A DNA stretch of 50,341 nucleotides from Rhodobacteraceae bacterium EhC02 (GCA_001650895.1 LXYH01000035.1:1-50341), one strand, 5' to 3'; positions 37,080 through 45,926 are shown, counted from the first letter of the stretch. The notes: generated by a model not told the origin, from the sequence alone. Made by a program: numbers and translations.

Positions 37080-37502
37080 TTAGTCGCGATCCCGGCACCA
37101 TCTGCCACGGCAGTCCGAATTGCCCCGGTTGCCGTTGTTGCGGGCCTCGTCCTCGTCGTCGTCGTCTTCATCATCATCGTCGTAATCGTAATCGTCTTCA
37201 TCGTCGTCGTCATCACGCGCCGACGGGTTCGGCAGGCTTGCGGTCACAACCTCTTCCGGCGGTGTCGCGGCCTCGTTACCCGATCCGGTTTGCGCGCCGG
37301 ACGGTATGGTGCTTGCTGATAACGTCGGCTGGCTGAGAACCTGCATGCTGCCTGACCAGGCCTGCGCCAGCGATGCGCCGAACAAGGCCGTGGACAATAC
37401 AACGCCACTTGTCATCAGCCCCAGCAGTATCAGGTATTCGGTAAGGGCAAGCCCTTTTTCTTCCCGCGCAAATCCACGCAGGCGGATCATTATCCGTTGC
37501 AT
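37080..37502 (-). CDS. Orphan Flp-type pilin with polyacidic C-terminal tail
   Basis: The 140-aa product begins with a short basic leader and the class III prepilin motif G|LALTEY (G17, with E at mature position 5 and Y at 6), followed by a hydrophobic helix (about 18-45), as in Flp/Fap pilins of the Tad system. Ordinary Flp pilins end soon after this. Here a Ser/Thr/Pro-rich linker leads to a tract of Asp and Glu (97-119, 21 of 23 acidic, the other two Tyr) and a small Asn/Arg tail with C131 and C136. No tad genes are nearby. A perfect dyad lies at its promoter. Confidence 0.75.
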   Translation of the reverse strand: MQRIMIRLRGFAREEKGLALTEYLILLGLMTSGVVLSTALFGASLAQAWSGSMQVLSQPTLSASTIPSGAQTGSGNEAATPPEEVVTASLPNPSARDDDDDEDDYDYDDDDEDDDDEDEARNNGNRGNSDCRGRWCRDRD

Positions 37503-37841
37503 CAAAATTGTCCCCACAAGCGATACCTCTAAAGTATACTCTTTTCCGACACATGTCGGAAATCTATCTTTCGTGACGCCCGGCCTCTCAAGAGCAGCGA
37601 AAAGGGGCGTCAAGGCTTTGGTTTTTCTAGTTTTTTGTGGCTAGAAGTGGAATAATTCCTGAAAAATGAGGGTAGTGTTTCCAGATTGGAAACCTGCGCG
37701 GAAATGCGAAATCATTTGCAAGCAACATGATCGCGCAAGCGGAATGATGATGCGCGGATGTTGTTCCATGCGACGCGCGTGCGATGGCGCACCAGCCCGC
37801 ATGATCCGCTTGCTACGGTCAATTTCCGCGCGGCCGCGACC
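37503..37841. other. Non-coding, AT-rich control region of the Flp-like gene
   Basis: This 339-bp gap between xth and the pilin gene is AT-rich in its 37500-37700 half. It holds the dyad TTTCCGACA-CA-TGTCGGAAA, a near-perfect -10 (TATACT on the minus strand at 37540-37535), and a second dyad GTTTCCA-GAT-TGGAAAC at 37677-37693. No gene is supported in it. Confidence 0.6.
37543..37562. promoter_or_regulatory. Perfect 9-bp dyad at the pilin promoter
   Basis: TTTCCGACA (37543-37551) and TGTCGGAAA (37554-37562) are perfect reverse complements with a 2-base centre. On the minus strand a TATACT -10 box follows 3-5 bases after, so the site covers the -35/spacer. A dimeric repressor bound there would shut off the Flp-like gene. 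The site has the size and shape of a LuxR- or MarR-type operator, but I cannot name the regulator. Confidence 0.65.
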
Positions 37842-38621
37842 TCAATTGTCCAGCGTGATCCAGACCGGTACGTGGTCCGACGGTTTTTCACGCCCGCGCA
37901 CATGTTTGTCGATCCCGACGCCGGTCAGCATGTCCGCGCAAGAGGGGCTCAGCAGCAGGTGGTCGATGCGGATGCCGTTGTTCCGCTCCCATGCGCCGGC
38001 CTGGTAATCCCAGAAGGAATAGTGCCCCGGTCCGAGGACGCGGGCGCGAAAGGCATCCGTCAGGCCAAGGTTGACGATGCGTCGGTATGCAGCGCGGCTT
38101 TCGGGCAGGGCCAGCGCATCGCTGCGCCAGGCATCGGGTTTGGCCGCGTCCTCGTCCTGGGGAATGATATTGTAATCGCCCGCCATCAGAAAAGGTATCT
38201 CTTCGGCCAGCAGCGCCTTGGCGCGGGCCTTCAGGCGCTCCATCCAGGCCAGCTTGTAATCGTATTTGGGCCCCGGCGCGGGGTTGCCGTTGGGCAGGTA
38301 AAGCCCGCAGATGCGGATCGCCTGCCGCCCCACCACGGTGGCCTCGATATAGCGGGCCTGTTCGTCCGCATCGTCGCCGGGCAGGCCGCGTGTCACATCC
38401 TCCAGCGGCAGTTTCGACAGGATCGCCACGCCGTTGAAGGATTTCTGCCCATGGGTTTCGACGTTATAGCCGCGCTCCTCGAAGATTTCGCGCGGGAAAC
38501 CCTCGTCGACCGATTTGATCTCCTGCAGGATCGCGATCTCGGGCTGTTCCTCGTCCAGCCATTGCGGTAACGCCTCGATCCGCGCCTTGATGCCGTTGAT
38601 GTTGAATGTGACGATCTTCAT
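37842..38621 (-). CDS. xth: Exodeoxyribonuclease III
   Basis: The 259-aa protein is an AP endonuclease / 3'-5' exonuclease of the ExoIII family used in base-excision repair. It has the N-terminal MKIVTFNINGIKAR and the metal/catalytic motifs LQEIKSVDE, FNGVAILSK, MAGDYNIIP and SDHVPVWITL. The length is typical. It lies upstream of the erpA gene on the same strand, an order I associate with Rhodobacterales. Confidence 0.95.
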   Translation of the reverse strand: MKIVTFNINGIKARIEALPQWLDEEQPEIAILQEIKSVDEGFPREIFEERGYNVETHGQKSFNGVAILSKLPLEDVTRGLPGDDADEQARYIEATVVGRQAIRICGLYLPNGNPAPGPKYDYKLAWMERLKARAKALLAEEIPFLMAGDYNIIPQDEDAAKPDAWRSDALALPESRAAYRRIVNLGLTDAFRARVLGPGHYSFWDYQAGAWERNNGIRIDHLLLSPSCADMLTGVGIDKHVRGREKPSDHVPVWITLDN

Positions 38622-38761
38622 GGCGGCGCGTCCTCGGCTTGGGCTTGGGCTTTTGCTGCCCTGTCTATCCCGCAGGGGGGCGGGTCATGCAAGGGCGCTG
38701 TGACCCGTCACGTGCTGCACAAGTTCATGCGATGCATGAGGATAGCGCCGCAGTGAATTGA

Positions 38762-39085
38762 TTACATGGAAAAAGAAATCCCGCACCCGCAGGACGAAGA
38801 CGCGTTGGGGTTCTCGATCACGAAGCGCGCGCCGATCAGTTCCTCGGTAAAGTCGATGGTCGCGCCCGCAAGGAACGGCAGCGATACGGAATCGACCACG
38901 ACACGTTCGCCTTCGCCCTCAAGCACCAGATCGTCCGACGCGGGCTGATCCAGCTTGATCTCGTATTGAAAGCCGGAACATCCGCCGCCCTCTACCGCGA
39001 CGCGCAGCGCCTGGCCTTGTCCTGCGGCGCCGATTTCAGCCAGCCGGGCAAAGGCGCGGGGGGTCACTTTCGGGGGCAGTTGCAT
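38762..39085 (-). CDS. erpA: Iron-sulfur cluster insertion protein ErpA/IscA
   Basis: The 107-aa A-type Fe-S carrier has the three conserved cysteines: one in GGGCSGFQYE and two in SSSCGCGISF. It delivers clusters to apoproteins. The ATG at 39085 has GGAG at 9 bases. A clear promoter precedes it (39136-39164). In related genomes I recall erpA as the divergent neighbour of dgt; here three extra genes stand between them. Confidence 0.92.
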   Translation of the reverse strand: MQLPPKVTPRAFARLAEIGAAGQGQALRVAVEGGGCSGFQYEIKLDQPASDDLVLEGEGERVVVDSVSLPFLAGATIDFTEELIGARFVIENPNASSSCGCGISFSM

Positions 39086-39135
39086 GGGGGATACTCCGGG
39101 ATCGGCGGGCGTTGACACCGCGTTGTCGCACCCTA

Positions 39136-39164
39136 ATTATGGTGTGCCGGGAAAGTGTTTTCAA
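39136..39164 (-). promoter_or_regulatory. Sigma70-type promoter of erpA
   Basis: On the minus strand TTGAAA (39164-39159) and CATAAT (39141-39136) are separated by 17 bases. The predicted transcript start near 39129 gives a leader of about 44 bases. It is one of the best promoter matches in the window. Confidence 0.65.
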
Positions 39165-39215
39165 GTGACTGGTTGCGCGACATGCCTCACGCGACCGCTG
39201 TTGACAGGTCTGTTC

Positions 39216-40235
39216 ATGCCCAAGATCCTCGCAACGTCGACCGCGATCGAGGTGACGCCCGTTCCGGCCCCATCGCGTCGACCCTTCTGGGATGAACCCT
39301 GGATCGCGCCCGGCCTGCGCGCCATGCTCTTTGATGATCTTCCGCAGGGCTGGCACGCCTGTTTCCTGGCTGACGCCACCCGCTGGCGTGCCGCCACGGG
39401 CGGCCGCGATATCGATATCGACAGCGCCGCGCTGCCCGCCCGTTGCCTGACCGATCTGGTGTGCAAGGATGATCTTTCGGCCGCCGCGCCCCATTTGCTT
39501 GACCTGACGCTGGCCGCCGGCAGTGCTCCGACCGCCGCGCACCGGCTGATCTTCCGCGCCTGTCCGGGGCAATCGGTGGGGATATTCCTGCGCAGCCCGC
39601 TGCCATTGGACGCGCTGGCGGGGCATCTTGCCCGGCTGATGCTGCTGCCCCTCGAAGGCACATCCGAGCGACGCTTCTTCCGCTTCTGGGATCCTGCGGT
39701 CCTGTCGGTCTACCTGCAGGCCAATGCCGCCGATGCGCAGGCCCTGTCATGGCTGTTCCGGCCGGGTCCCGCGGCCCCGCCGCTCGACCTGCTGGTCGAA
39801 GGATCCTCCACAAGCTTTGCGCATTGGCACCTGGTCGATGACAGCCTGGTGCCCTTCACCGATGAGCCGCCCCACCTGCGCGCCCGCGACATCGAAATCT
39901 TCGATGCCGTCCGCCGCGAACGGGTCTGCGCCGCAGCCATGGATTGGGTCTGCGACAGCTATGGCGACAAGGGCGTGGCGCGCGATGTGCTGACCGCCGC
40001 GGCACTGCGCCAGATCGGGCCGCTGTCCGACATGGGCATCACATCAGAATACGCGCTGCGCTATGTTCTGGCCGGGTTCTACGTCGCCGGGCAAAGCCTG
40101 CGGCAGCTTGATCAGGCCGACCTTGCCCTTCTGTCGAACGAGGCGATCCCGCAGGACAAGCGGGCCGAGGATTTCCTGATCGCCGTGCAGGCCCGCACCG
40201 GGGTCGCCCCTCTGGAACAGGAGGCCGCGGGATGA
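39216..40235 (+). CDS. DUF4123 protein, type VI effector adaptor candidate
   Basis: The 339-aa protein has the DUF4123 pattern: an N-terminal alpha/beta part, the segment GIFLRSPLPLDALAGHLARL and, after it, RRFFRFWDPAVLSVYLQ (152-168), which is the most conserved stretch of this family. DUF4123 proteins (Tap/TEC) bind a VgrG spike and an effector and load the latter for type VI secretion; their genes usually lie between vgrG and the effector. Residues about 240-339 form a helical C-terminal region. The ATG at 39216 has ACAGG upstream. The stop overlaps the next gene as ATGA. No vgrG or PAAR gene is in the window. Confidence 0.75.
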   Translation: MPKILATSTAIEVTPVPAPSRRPFWDEPWIAPGLRAMLFDDLPQGWHACFLADATRWRAATGGRDIDIDSAALPARCLTDLVCKDDLSAAAPHLLDLTLAAGSAPTAAHRLIFRACPGQSVGIFLRSPLPLDALAGHLARLMLLPLEGTSERRFFRFWDPAVLSVYLQANAADAQALSWLFRPGPAAPPLDLLVEGSSTSFAHWHLVDDSLVPFTDEPPHLRARDIEIFDAVRRERVCAAAMDWVCDSYGDKGVARDVLTAAALRQIGPLSDMGITSEYALRYVLAGFYVAGQSLRQLDQADLALLSNEAIPQDKRAEDFLIAVQARTGVAPLEQEAAG

Positions 40236-41080
40236 CCGGATTGCCGCAAAACCCCGGTTCCAGCCGGTCCGCCAGCAGCAGCACCGCGCGCTGCACCGGC
40301 ACGCTGACGGTCGACCTTGTCTGGGGCAATGACATGGATGTGTCGGGCAGCTACATGCGCAACAGCCGCGTGGCCGTGGGCGGCGAGGTGACCGTGCGTG
40401 TCACCGGCCCGGTGAGACGCGATAAAAAGACCACCTCAGGCCGGATCGAGTTTGATGATCTGCCCTGTGGTGCCTATATGGTGAGCGCGATCTTTACCGG
40501 CAGTGATCCGCTTGTCGAAAGGGCGCGCCGCGAGGTCGGCAGCACGCGCTGGAACTACACGGCCAAGATCACATCGCTTGATGGCACCCTGTCGATGGAC
40601 GCCAACACGAACAAATGCAATTTCTTCGTCTATGACATGATACAACAGGTCCATGACAGCGCCCCGACCTATACCTATGCACGGCGATTCACGTTTGGCC
40701 TCTGGACCAGGACGGTGCCCGATCTGGCCGGCAGTTGGGCCGAGCATGACAATTCCGCCAATGACAAGACCGAAGGCTGGCGCAACATCACCTACAAGGG
40801 CGCGCGCGCCGAACCCGTCAGGCCGGGGTCGATCCTTGCGATCAGCGCCACTTATTCCGATGCGACGGGGCATGTCGGGATCGTCTCCTATCCCGCGCCG
40901 GCCACGATTCGCGCGGAGGTGGCCGGGGCAAAGCATACGGTGTCGGTAATCATGCAGGGAAAAACCATTTCGGCTGACGGCCGCAGGGTCGTCGAGAACG
41001 ACTGGGGTTTCCGCACCAGCAGCAGCCCCGCCACCAACAGCCTCAATTCCTCGGCTGCGGGGATCGAGGTCAAGAAATGA
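40232..41080 (+). CDS. Putative papain-fold cell-wall hydrolase effector
   Basis: The 282-aa protein starts by ATGA overlap with the DUF4123 stop and has a strong AGGAGG. Residues about 20-100 look like a beta-sandwich domain (GTLTVDLVW ... GGEVTVRVTGPV ... RIEFDDLPCGAYMV). Residues about 110-265 have a Cys/His layout seen in NlpC/P60 and CHAP-like peptidoglycan hydrolases: C129 in NTNKCNFFVYDMI, H214 in ATGHVGIVSY after the PGSILAI turn, and a polar ENDWGFR segment (255-261) as third site. There is no signal peptide, as expected for a secreted effector. The function as an anti-bacterial toxin is inferred from context. Confidence 0.65.
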   Translation: MTGLPQNPGSSRSASSSTARCTGTLTVDLVWGNDMDVSGSYMRNSRVAVGGEVTVRVTGPVRRDKKTTSGRIEFDDLPCGAYMVSAIFTGSDPLVERARREVGSTRWNYTAKITSLDGTLSMDANTNKCNFFVYDMIQQVHDSAPTYTYARRFTFGLWTRTVPDLAGSWAEHDNSANDKTEGWRNITYKGARAEPVRPGSILAISATYSDATGHVGIVSYPAPATIRAEVAGAKHTVSVIMQGKTISADGRRVVENDWGFRTSSSPATNSLNSSAAGIEVKK

Positions 41081-41655
41081 TGCGCCGTGCGCTATTGCTT
41101 GGCGGTGTGGCCGTTGCAGCGGGGGCAGGGTGGGCCCTCACGCAGGGCTTCTTTGCAACAGGGGAGGTCGCCATGACCTATGAAGACTTTCGCACCCGCG
41201 CCATCGCCGATCTGGCCCATGACGCCGATGATCTGATCTCCTTCACCCCTGCCACAACGCCGCTCTTTCAGGAGATCCGCAGCGCGGCGCCGGCCTATCT
41301 TCCGCTGATGCTGCGCCTCGTGGATGACCCCACGGTGCCGGTGGCGGTCAAATTCGGGGCCTCTGCGGCGATGCTGGATCTGCCGGTGGTCGATCTGGCC
41401 GAATATCTGTCCCGCCTGGTCGACGCGGCGCGCAGCCAGCCCGGCCTGATCGACACGGCCGAGGCGGTGGCGATGAACCATTATCGCAGTTCCTCGTTTC
41501 TGGCGCCGGGGCAGGTGGCCGACTGGGCGCTGGTCGACCATGCCGGCCGTCCGCCCGTGGCCGCCGTCTTGCGCAAGCTGTGGGAGGCGCCGGATCTTCC
41601 GGCCTGGGCGCGGGCCGAGGGTACACCCCTGCACGATCTCTTCGCTGCCCGGTGA
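41077..41655 (+). CDS. Putative periplasmic immunity protein
   Basis: The 192-aa protein starts by ATGA overlap with the upstream gene. It has an N-terminal signal or anchor (RRALLLGGVAVAAGAGWALT, residues 3-22), and the rest is predicted mostly helical, with HEAT-like segments such as PLMLRLVDDPTVPVAVKFGASAAML. Position directly after a candidate peptidoglycan hydrolase, tight coupling and export to the periplasm all fit an immunity protein against that enzyme. I do not recognise the family, so the role rests on context. Confidence 0.6.
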   Translation: MMRRALLLGGVAVAAGAGWALTQGFFATGEVAMTYEDFRTRAIADLAHDADDLISFTPATTPLFQEIRSAAPAYLPLMLRLVDDPTVPVAVKFGASAAMLDLPVVDLAEYLSRLVDAARSQPGLIDTAEAVAMNHYRSSSFLAPGQVADWALVDHAGRPPVAAVLRKLWEAPDLPAWARAEGTPLHDLFAAR

Positions 41656-41737
41656 AATCCGACGTGCGGGCTTGTGGCTGCCGGCGGGCGCGGGTTAACT
41701 GCGGCTCAGGCCAAGGCAGGCAAAGGACAGGCAGCCC

Positions 41738-42907
41738 GTGACCAATCAACCCTATGCGTCGAACCCGGCTGAGACGCGCGGCCGACTTGTCCCCGAGGAA
41801 GAAAGCGCGTTTCGCACCCCCTTCCAGCGTGACCGCGACCGCATCATCCATTCCAGCGCCTTTCGCCGCCTCAAGCACAAGACGCAGGTCTTCATCGAGC
41901 ATGAGGGCGATTATTTCCGGACCCGCCTGACCCATTCGATCGAGGTGGCGCAGGTTGCGCGCACCGTGGCTGCCGCGCTGGGGCTGAATGTCGAACTGAC
42001 CGAGGCGGTGGCCCTGGCCCATGACCTGGGGCATCCGCCCTTCGGCCACACGGGCGAGGATGCGCTGCAGGCGCTGATGGCGCCCTACGGTGGCTTTGAT
42101 CACAACGCGCAGGCGATCCGCATCGTCACCTCGCTGGAACGGCATTACGCCGAATGGGACGGGCTGAACCTGACATGGGAGACGCTGGAAGGCATAGCCA
42201 AGCATAATGGGCCCGTTGTGGGCGCGATCCCCTATGCGCTGGCCGATTACAATGCGCGCCACGATCTGGAACTGCACACACATGCCAGCGCCGAGGCGCA
42301 GGTGGCCGCATTGGCCGATGACATCGCGTACAACAACCACGACCTTCATGACGGGTTGCGCGCCGAGCTGTTTTCGACCGACGAACTAGCCGAGTTGCCG
42401 ATCCTGAACGGCTGCTTTGCCGAGGTGGACGCGCTCTATCCCGGCCTCAACTATTACCGCCGCCGCCACGAGGCGTTGCGCCGTTTCTTCGGCATCCTCG
42501 TGTCCGATGTGATCGACGTCAGCCGCGCGAACCTGACCGCGCTGAACCCGTCCTGTGCGCAGGACATCCGCGATGCGGGACGGATGATGGTGCAATTCTC
42601 AGCCCCCGTCTGGACCGATCTCAAGGTGATCCGCGAATTCCTCTTCCACCGCATGTATCGTGCGCCCGCCGTCGTCACGATGCGCAAATACGTGACACAT
42701 GTGGTCAATGACCTCTTCCCGCTGTTCATGCGCGAGCCGCAGCTTCTGCCGAAACAGTGGCGCAAGGATGTCGAGGAGGCGCAGGATCATCAGGCGCTGG
42801 CGCGGATCGTGGCCGATTACATCGCCGGCATGACCGACCGTTTCGCGCTGCAGGAACACAACAGGCTGCTGGGCTCGGACCCTGCGGATCGCCCGCCGGG
42901 GGTCTGA
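41738..42907 (+). CDS. dgt: Deoxyguanosinetriphosphate triphosphohydrolase-like protein
   Basis: The 389-aa HD-domain protein is a dGTPase of the alphaproteobacterial type. The metal-site residues are visible in TRLTHSIEVAQVAR and ALAHDLGHPPFGHTGE, and a later DDIAYNNHDLHDG supplies the last aspartate. It removes triphosphate from dNTPs. The start is GTG 41738, with AAAGGA 11 bases upstream; no closer ATG fits. It lies 82 bp after the immunity candidate and begins the argS-nagZ-scpAB group. Confidence 0.93.
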   Translation: MTNQPYASNPAETRGRLVPEEESAFRTPFQRDRDRIIHSSAFRRLKHKTQVFIEHEGDYFRTRLTHSIEVAQVARTVAAALGLNVELTEAVALAHDLGHPPFGHTGEDALQALMAPYGGFDHNAQAIRIVTSLERHYAEWDGLNLTWETLEGIAKHNGPVVGAIPYALADYNARHDLELHTHASAEAQVAALADDIAYNNHDLHDGLRAELFSTDELAELPILNGCFAEVDALYPGLNYYRRRHEALRRFFGILVSDVIDVSRANLTALNPSCAQDIRDAGRMMVQFSAPVWTDLKVIREFLFHRMYRAPAVVTMRKYVTHVVNDLFPLFMREPQLLPKQWRKDVEEAQDHQALARIVADYIAGMTDRFALQEHNRLLGSDPADRPPGV

Positions 42908-42964
42908 CGGGCGCGAAAACGGCTGTTTTCAAGGCGATCCGCGCGCCCTGCGACCGCCCGCGCA

Positions 42965-42992
42965 TTGACGCGGGCGCTGGCGGTGCTAAACC
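42965..42992 (+). promoter_or_regulatory. Candidate promoter of argS
   Basis: TTGACG at 42965-42970 and TAAACC at 42987-42992 are 16 bases apart, 26 bp before the argS ATG. A short dyad GAAAAC-GGCT-GTTTTC at about 42915-42930 lies just before it and could end dgt transcripts. Confidence 0.45.
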
Positions 42993-43018
42993 GCTGGGCG
43001 ATCTATAAGGAAGATGTG

Positions 43019-44764
43019 ATGAACCTGTTCACCCAGATGCGTGCCCATGTGCTGGATACGCTGGATGCCATGACTGCCGATGGCCTGCTGCCCGCCGGGC
43101 TTGATACCGCCGCCGTCACGGTGGAACCGCCACGCGATGCCGCGCATGGCGACATGGCCACCAATGCCGCCATGGTGCTGGCCAAGCCCGCCGGCAAGAA
43201 CCCGCGCGACATCGCGACCGAACTGGCCCGCCGTCTGGCCGCCGATCCCCGCATCCTGACCGCCGATGTGGCGGGGCCGGGGTTCATCAACCTGCGCCTG
43301 TCCGACAGCCTCTGGCAGGGTGTTGTGGGCCTTGCGCTGACCGAAGGCGCCGATTTCGGACGCTCGACCATGGGGCAGGGCAAGCGCGTGAACGTCGAAT
43401 ACGTCAGCGCCAACCCCACCGGGCCGCTGCATGTGGGCCATACGCGTGGCGCGGTCTTCGGCGATGCGCTGGCCAGCCTGCTGGCCTACGCGGGTTATGA
43501 CGTGACGCGCGAATATTACATCAACGATGGCGGCGCGCAGGTCGATGTCCTCGCCCGGTCCGTCTATCTGCGCTACCTCGAGGCGCGCGGGCAGGAGGTG
43601 GCCTTTGTCGACGGCACCTATCCCGGCGATTACCTGATCCCCGTGGGCGAGGCGCTGGCCGAGGTGCATGGCGATGATCTGGTGGGCAAGCCCGAAGCCG
43701 AATGGCTGGAGGATATCCGCGATTTCGCCACCGATGCGATGATGCACCTGATCCGCGAGGATCTGGCGTCCCTGGGCGTCGAGATGGATGTGTTCTTCAG
43801 CGAAAAATCCCTCTATGGCACCGGCCGGATCGAGGCCGCGCTGAAGGCGCTGGATGACAAGGGCCTGATCTATGAGGGCGTGCTGGAGCCGCCGAAGGGC
43901 AAGACCCCCGAGGATTGGGAGCCGCGCGAACAAACCCTTTTCCGCTCGACCGCGCATGGCGATGACGTGGACCGCCCGGTCAAGAAATCCGATGGCGGCT
44001 GGACCTATTTCGCCCCTGACATCGCCTATCACTATGACAAGGTCGAACGCGGCTTCGACATGCTGATCGACGTCTTCGGCGCGGATCACGGCGGCTATGT
44101 CAAGCGGATGAAGGCGGCGGTCTCGGCCCTGTCCGATGGCCGGGTGCCGCTGGACATCAAGCTGTGCCAGCTGGTCAAGCTGTGGAAGAACGGCGAGCCC
44201 TTCAAGATGTCCAAGCGCGCGGGCAATTTCGTGACCCTGCGCGATGTGGTCGAACAGGTCGGCCCCGGCGTCACGCGCTTTCACATGCTGACGCGCAAGA
44301 ACGATGCGCCGCTGGATTTCGATTTCGACAAGGTTCTGGAACAGTCCAAGGACAACCCGGTCTTCTATGTTCAATACGCCCATGCGCGCGTGGCCTCGGT
44401 GCTGCGCAAGGCGGCAGAGGCAGGCATTGACGTGTCGGACGCGGCCTTGCAGGGCGCCGATCTGGCCGGTCTGTCCCACGAGGCAGAGCTGAACGTGGCG
44501 CGCAAGCTGGCCGAATGGCCGCGCCTGGTCGAGATCGCGGCGCGCACGAACGAGCCGCATCGCGTCGCGTTCTACCTCTATGAGCTGGCAAGCGATTTCC
44601 ACTCGCTCTGGAACCGTGGCAATGACGAACCCGCCCTGCGCTTCGTGCAGGAGGGTGACAGCGCCACATCACAGGCGAAAATCGCCCTTGCCCGGGCCGT
44701 GGCCGTTGTCATTTCCGCAGGCCTTGGTATTCTTGGCGTCGAGGCTGTGGACGAGATGCGCTGA
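43019..44764 (+). CDS. argS: Arginyl-tRNA synthetase
   Basis: The 581-aa class I synthetase charges tRNA-Arg. The N-terminal additional domain (about 1-95) precedes the catalytic core with the HIGH-type motif [14 protein letters not shown] and the KMSKR-type motif [10 protein letters not shown]. The C-terminal DALR-type anticodon domain (about 465-581) ends [10 protein letters not shown]. The ATG at 43019 has AAGGAAG at 6 bases. It lies between dgt and the SPOR gene, a conserved order in Rhodobacterales. Confidence 0.97.
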   Translation: MNLFTQMRAHVLDTLDAMTADGLLPAGLDTAAVTVEPPRDAAHGDMATNAAMVLAKPAGKNPRDIATELARRLAADPRILTADVAGPGFINLRLSDSLWQGVVGLALTEGADFGRSTMGQGKRVNVEYVSANPTGPLHVGHTRGAVFGDALASLLAYAGYDVTREYYINDGGAQVDVLARSVYLRYLEARGQEVAFVDGTYPGDYLIPVGEALAEVHGDDLVGKPEAEWLEDIRDFATDAMMHLIREDLASLGVEMDVFFSEKSLYGTGRIEAALKALDDKGLIYEGVLEPPKGKTPEDWEPREQTLFRSTAHGDDVDRPVKKSDGGWTYFAPDIAYHYDKVERGFDMLIDVFGADHGGYVKRMKAAVSALSDGRVPLDIKLCQLVKLWKNGEPFKMSKRAGNFVTLRDVVEQVGPGVTRFHMLTRKNDAPLDFDFDKVLEQSKDNPVFYVQYAHARVASVLRKAAEAGIDVSDAALQGADLAGLSHEAELNVARKLAEWPRLVEIAARTNEPHRVAFYLYELASDFHSLWNRGNDEPALRFVQEGDSATSQAKIALARAVAVVISAGLGILGVEAVDEMR

Positions 44765-44879
44765 CGGCAGGGATTTCAGCTTGGAATCCTGACCGAAACA
44801 AGGCGCACGAAGGGTCCCGGTCCGAGGCAGAGCAACGAAACGCGGGGGGCCATGTATCCCCCGTGTGTGAAAGGCGGAC

Positions 44880-45926
44880 ATGGCAGACACCTTCGCAGAG
44901 GAACGCGCCCCGGCGCGTGGATCGGGCAAATCGATCGGCAGGATCGCCAACCTGACCGGGGCCGCGCTTTCCGTGGCGCTGATCGTTGGCGTGACCGTCT
45001 GGGGGTACCGGCTGGTCATGCGCGACGTCAACGGCATCCCCGTGGTCCGGGCCATGGAAGGGCCGATGCGGATCCAGCCTGAAACACCTGGCGGCAGCAC
45101 GGCCGAAAACATCGGTCTTGCCGTGAACGAAGTGGCCGCGACCGGCACCGCAGCCCCGCCACCTGATCGCATCGTGCTGGCGCCGCGTCCTGTCGCATTG
45201 GATGACGAGGATCTGGCGACAGCCGAACTGATGGCGGTGGCGCAGATATTCCCCATGCCGCAACCACCCGCCGCGCCCCTGGCTGCGGATGCGCCGCAAC
45301 TGGCCGATGGATCCGCCGCTGCGGGGCCCGCCGGCGAGAATGGCGCCCCGTCCGACAGCCTGACCGGCGAGGCGCGGATCGAAACGGTAGCGATGACAAC
45401 GGGCGCGATGACACGGGCCGAACCTGACTCGATGGCATCCATGGTCGATCAGATCCTCGCGCAGGTCCTGCAGGACGAGGCCGCCCCCTCTGGCGCCGCC
45501 TTGCCCGAGGCGTCCATCACCGTCCCAAGGGTCGAGGGCGGCATCAGCCAGTCCTTGCGCCCGCAGGCCCGGCCCGCGGCCATGGTGCGTCAGGCCGCCC
45601 TGCAATCCGCGGCCCTTGCCACCCCGGCGGCCGCTGCGGTGGTCGTTCTGGATGTGGACCCGGACAGCATTCCGGCCGGTACGCGCCTTGTGCAGCTTGG
45701 CGCCTATGACAGCCCCGAGGTGGCCAAGCGCGAATGGGACCGCATTGCCGCGCGCTTTGGGGACTACCTCGAAGGCAAGAGCCGCGTGATCCAGCTGGCC
45801 GAAAGTGGCGGGCGCAATTTCTACCGCCTGCGGGCGATGGGCTTTGCCGATATCAACGATGCGCGGCGGTTCTGCTCGGCCCTGGTGGCCGAACGCGCCG
45901 AGTGCATTCCGGTCAGCGCCAAGTGA
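44880..45926 (+). CDS. SPOR-domain cell-division protein
   Basis: The 348-aa bitopic protein has a short cytoplasmic N-terminus, one TM (about 25-47, LTGAALSVALIVGVTVWGYRL), a long periplasmic Ala/Pro linker and a C-terminal SPOR domain (about 262-345; TRLVQLGAYDSPEVAKREW ... NFYRLRAMGF) that binds denuded glycan at septa. Its stop overlaps the nagZ GTG start (GTGA), so they are co-translated. This pairing with a muropeptide-recycling enzyme is common in the order. Confidence 0.9.
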   Translation: MADTFAEERAPARGSGKSIGRIANLTGAALSVALIVGVTVWGYRLVMRDVNGIPVVRAMEGPMRIQPETPGGSTAENIGLAVNEVAATGTAAPPPDRIVLAPRPVALDDEDLATAELMAVAQIFPMPQPPAAPLAADAPQLADGSAAAGPAGENGAPSDSLTGEARIETVAMTTGAMTRAEPDSMASMVDQILAQVLQDEAAPSGAALPEASITVPRVEGGISQSLRPQARPAAMVRQAALQSAALATPAAAAVVVLDVDPDSIPAGTRLVQLGAYDSPEVAKREWDRIAARFGDYLEGKSRVIQLAESGGRNFYRLRAMGFADINDARRFCSALVAERAECIPVSAK

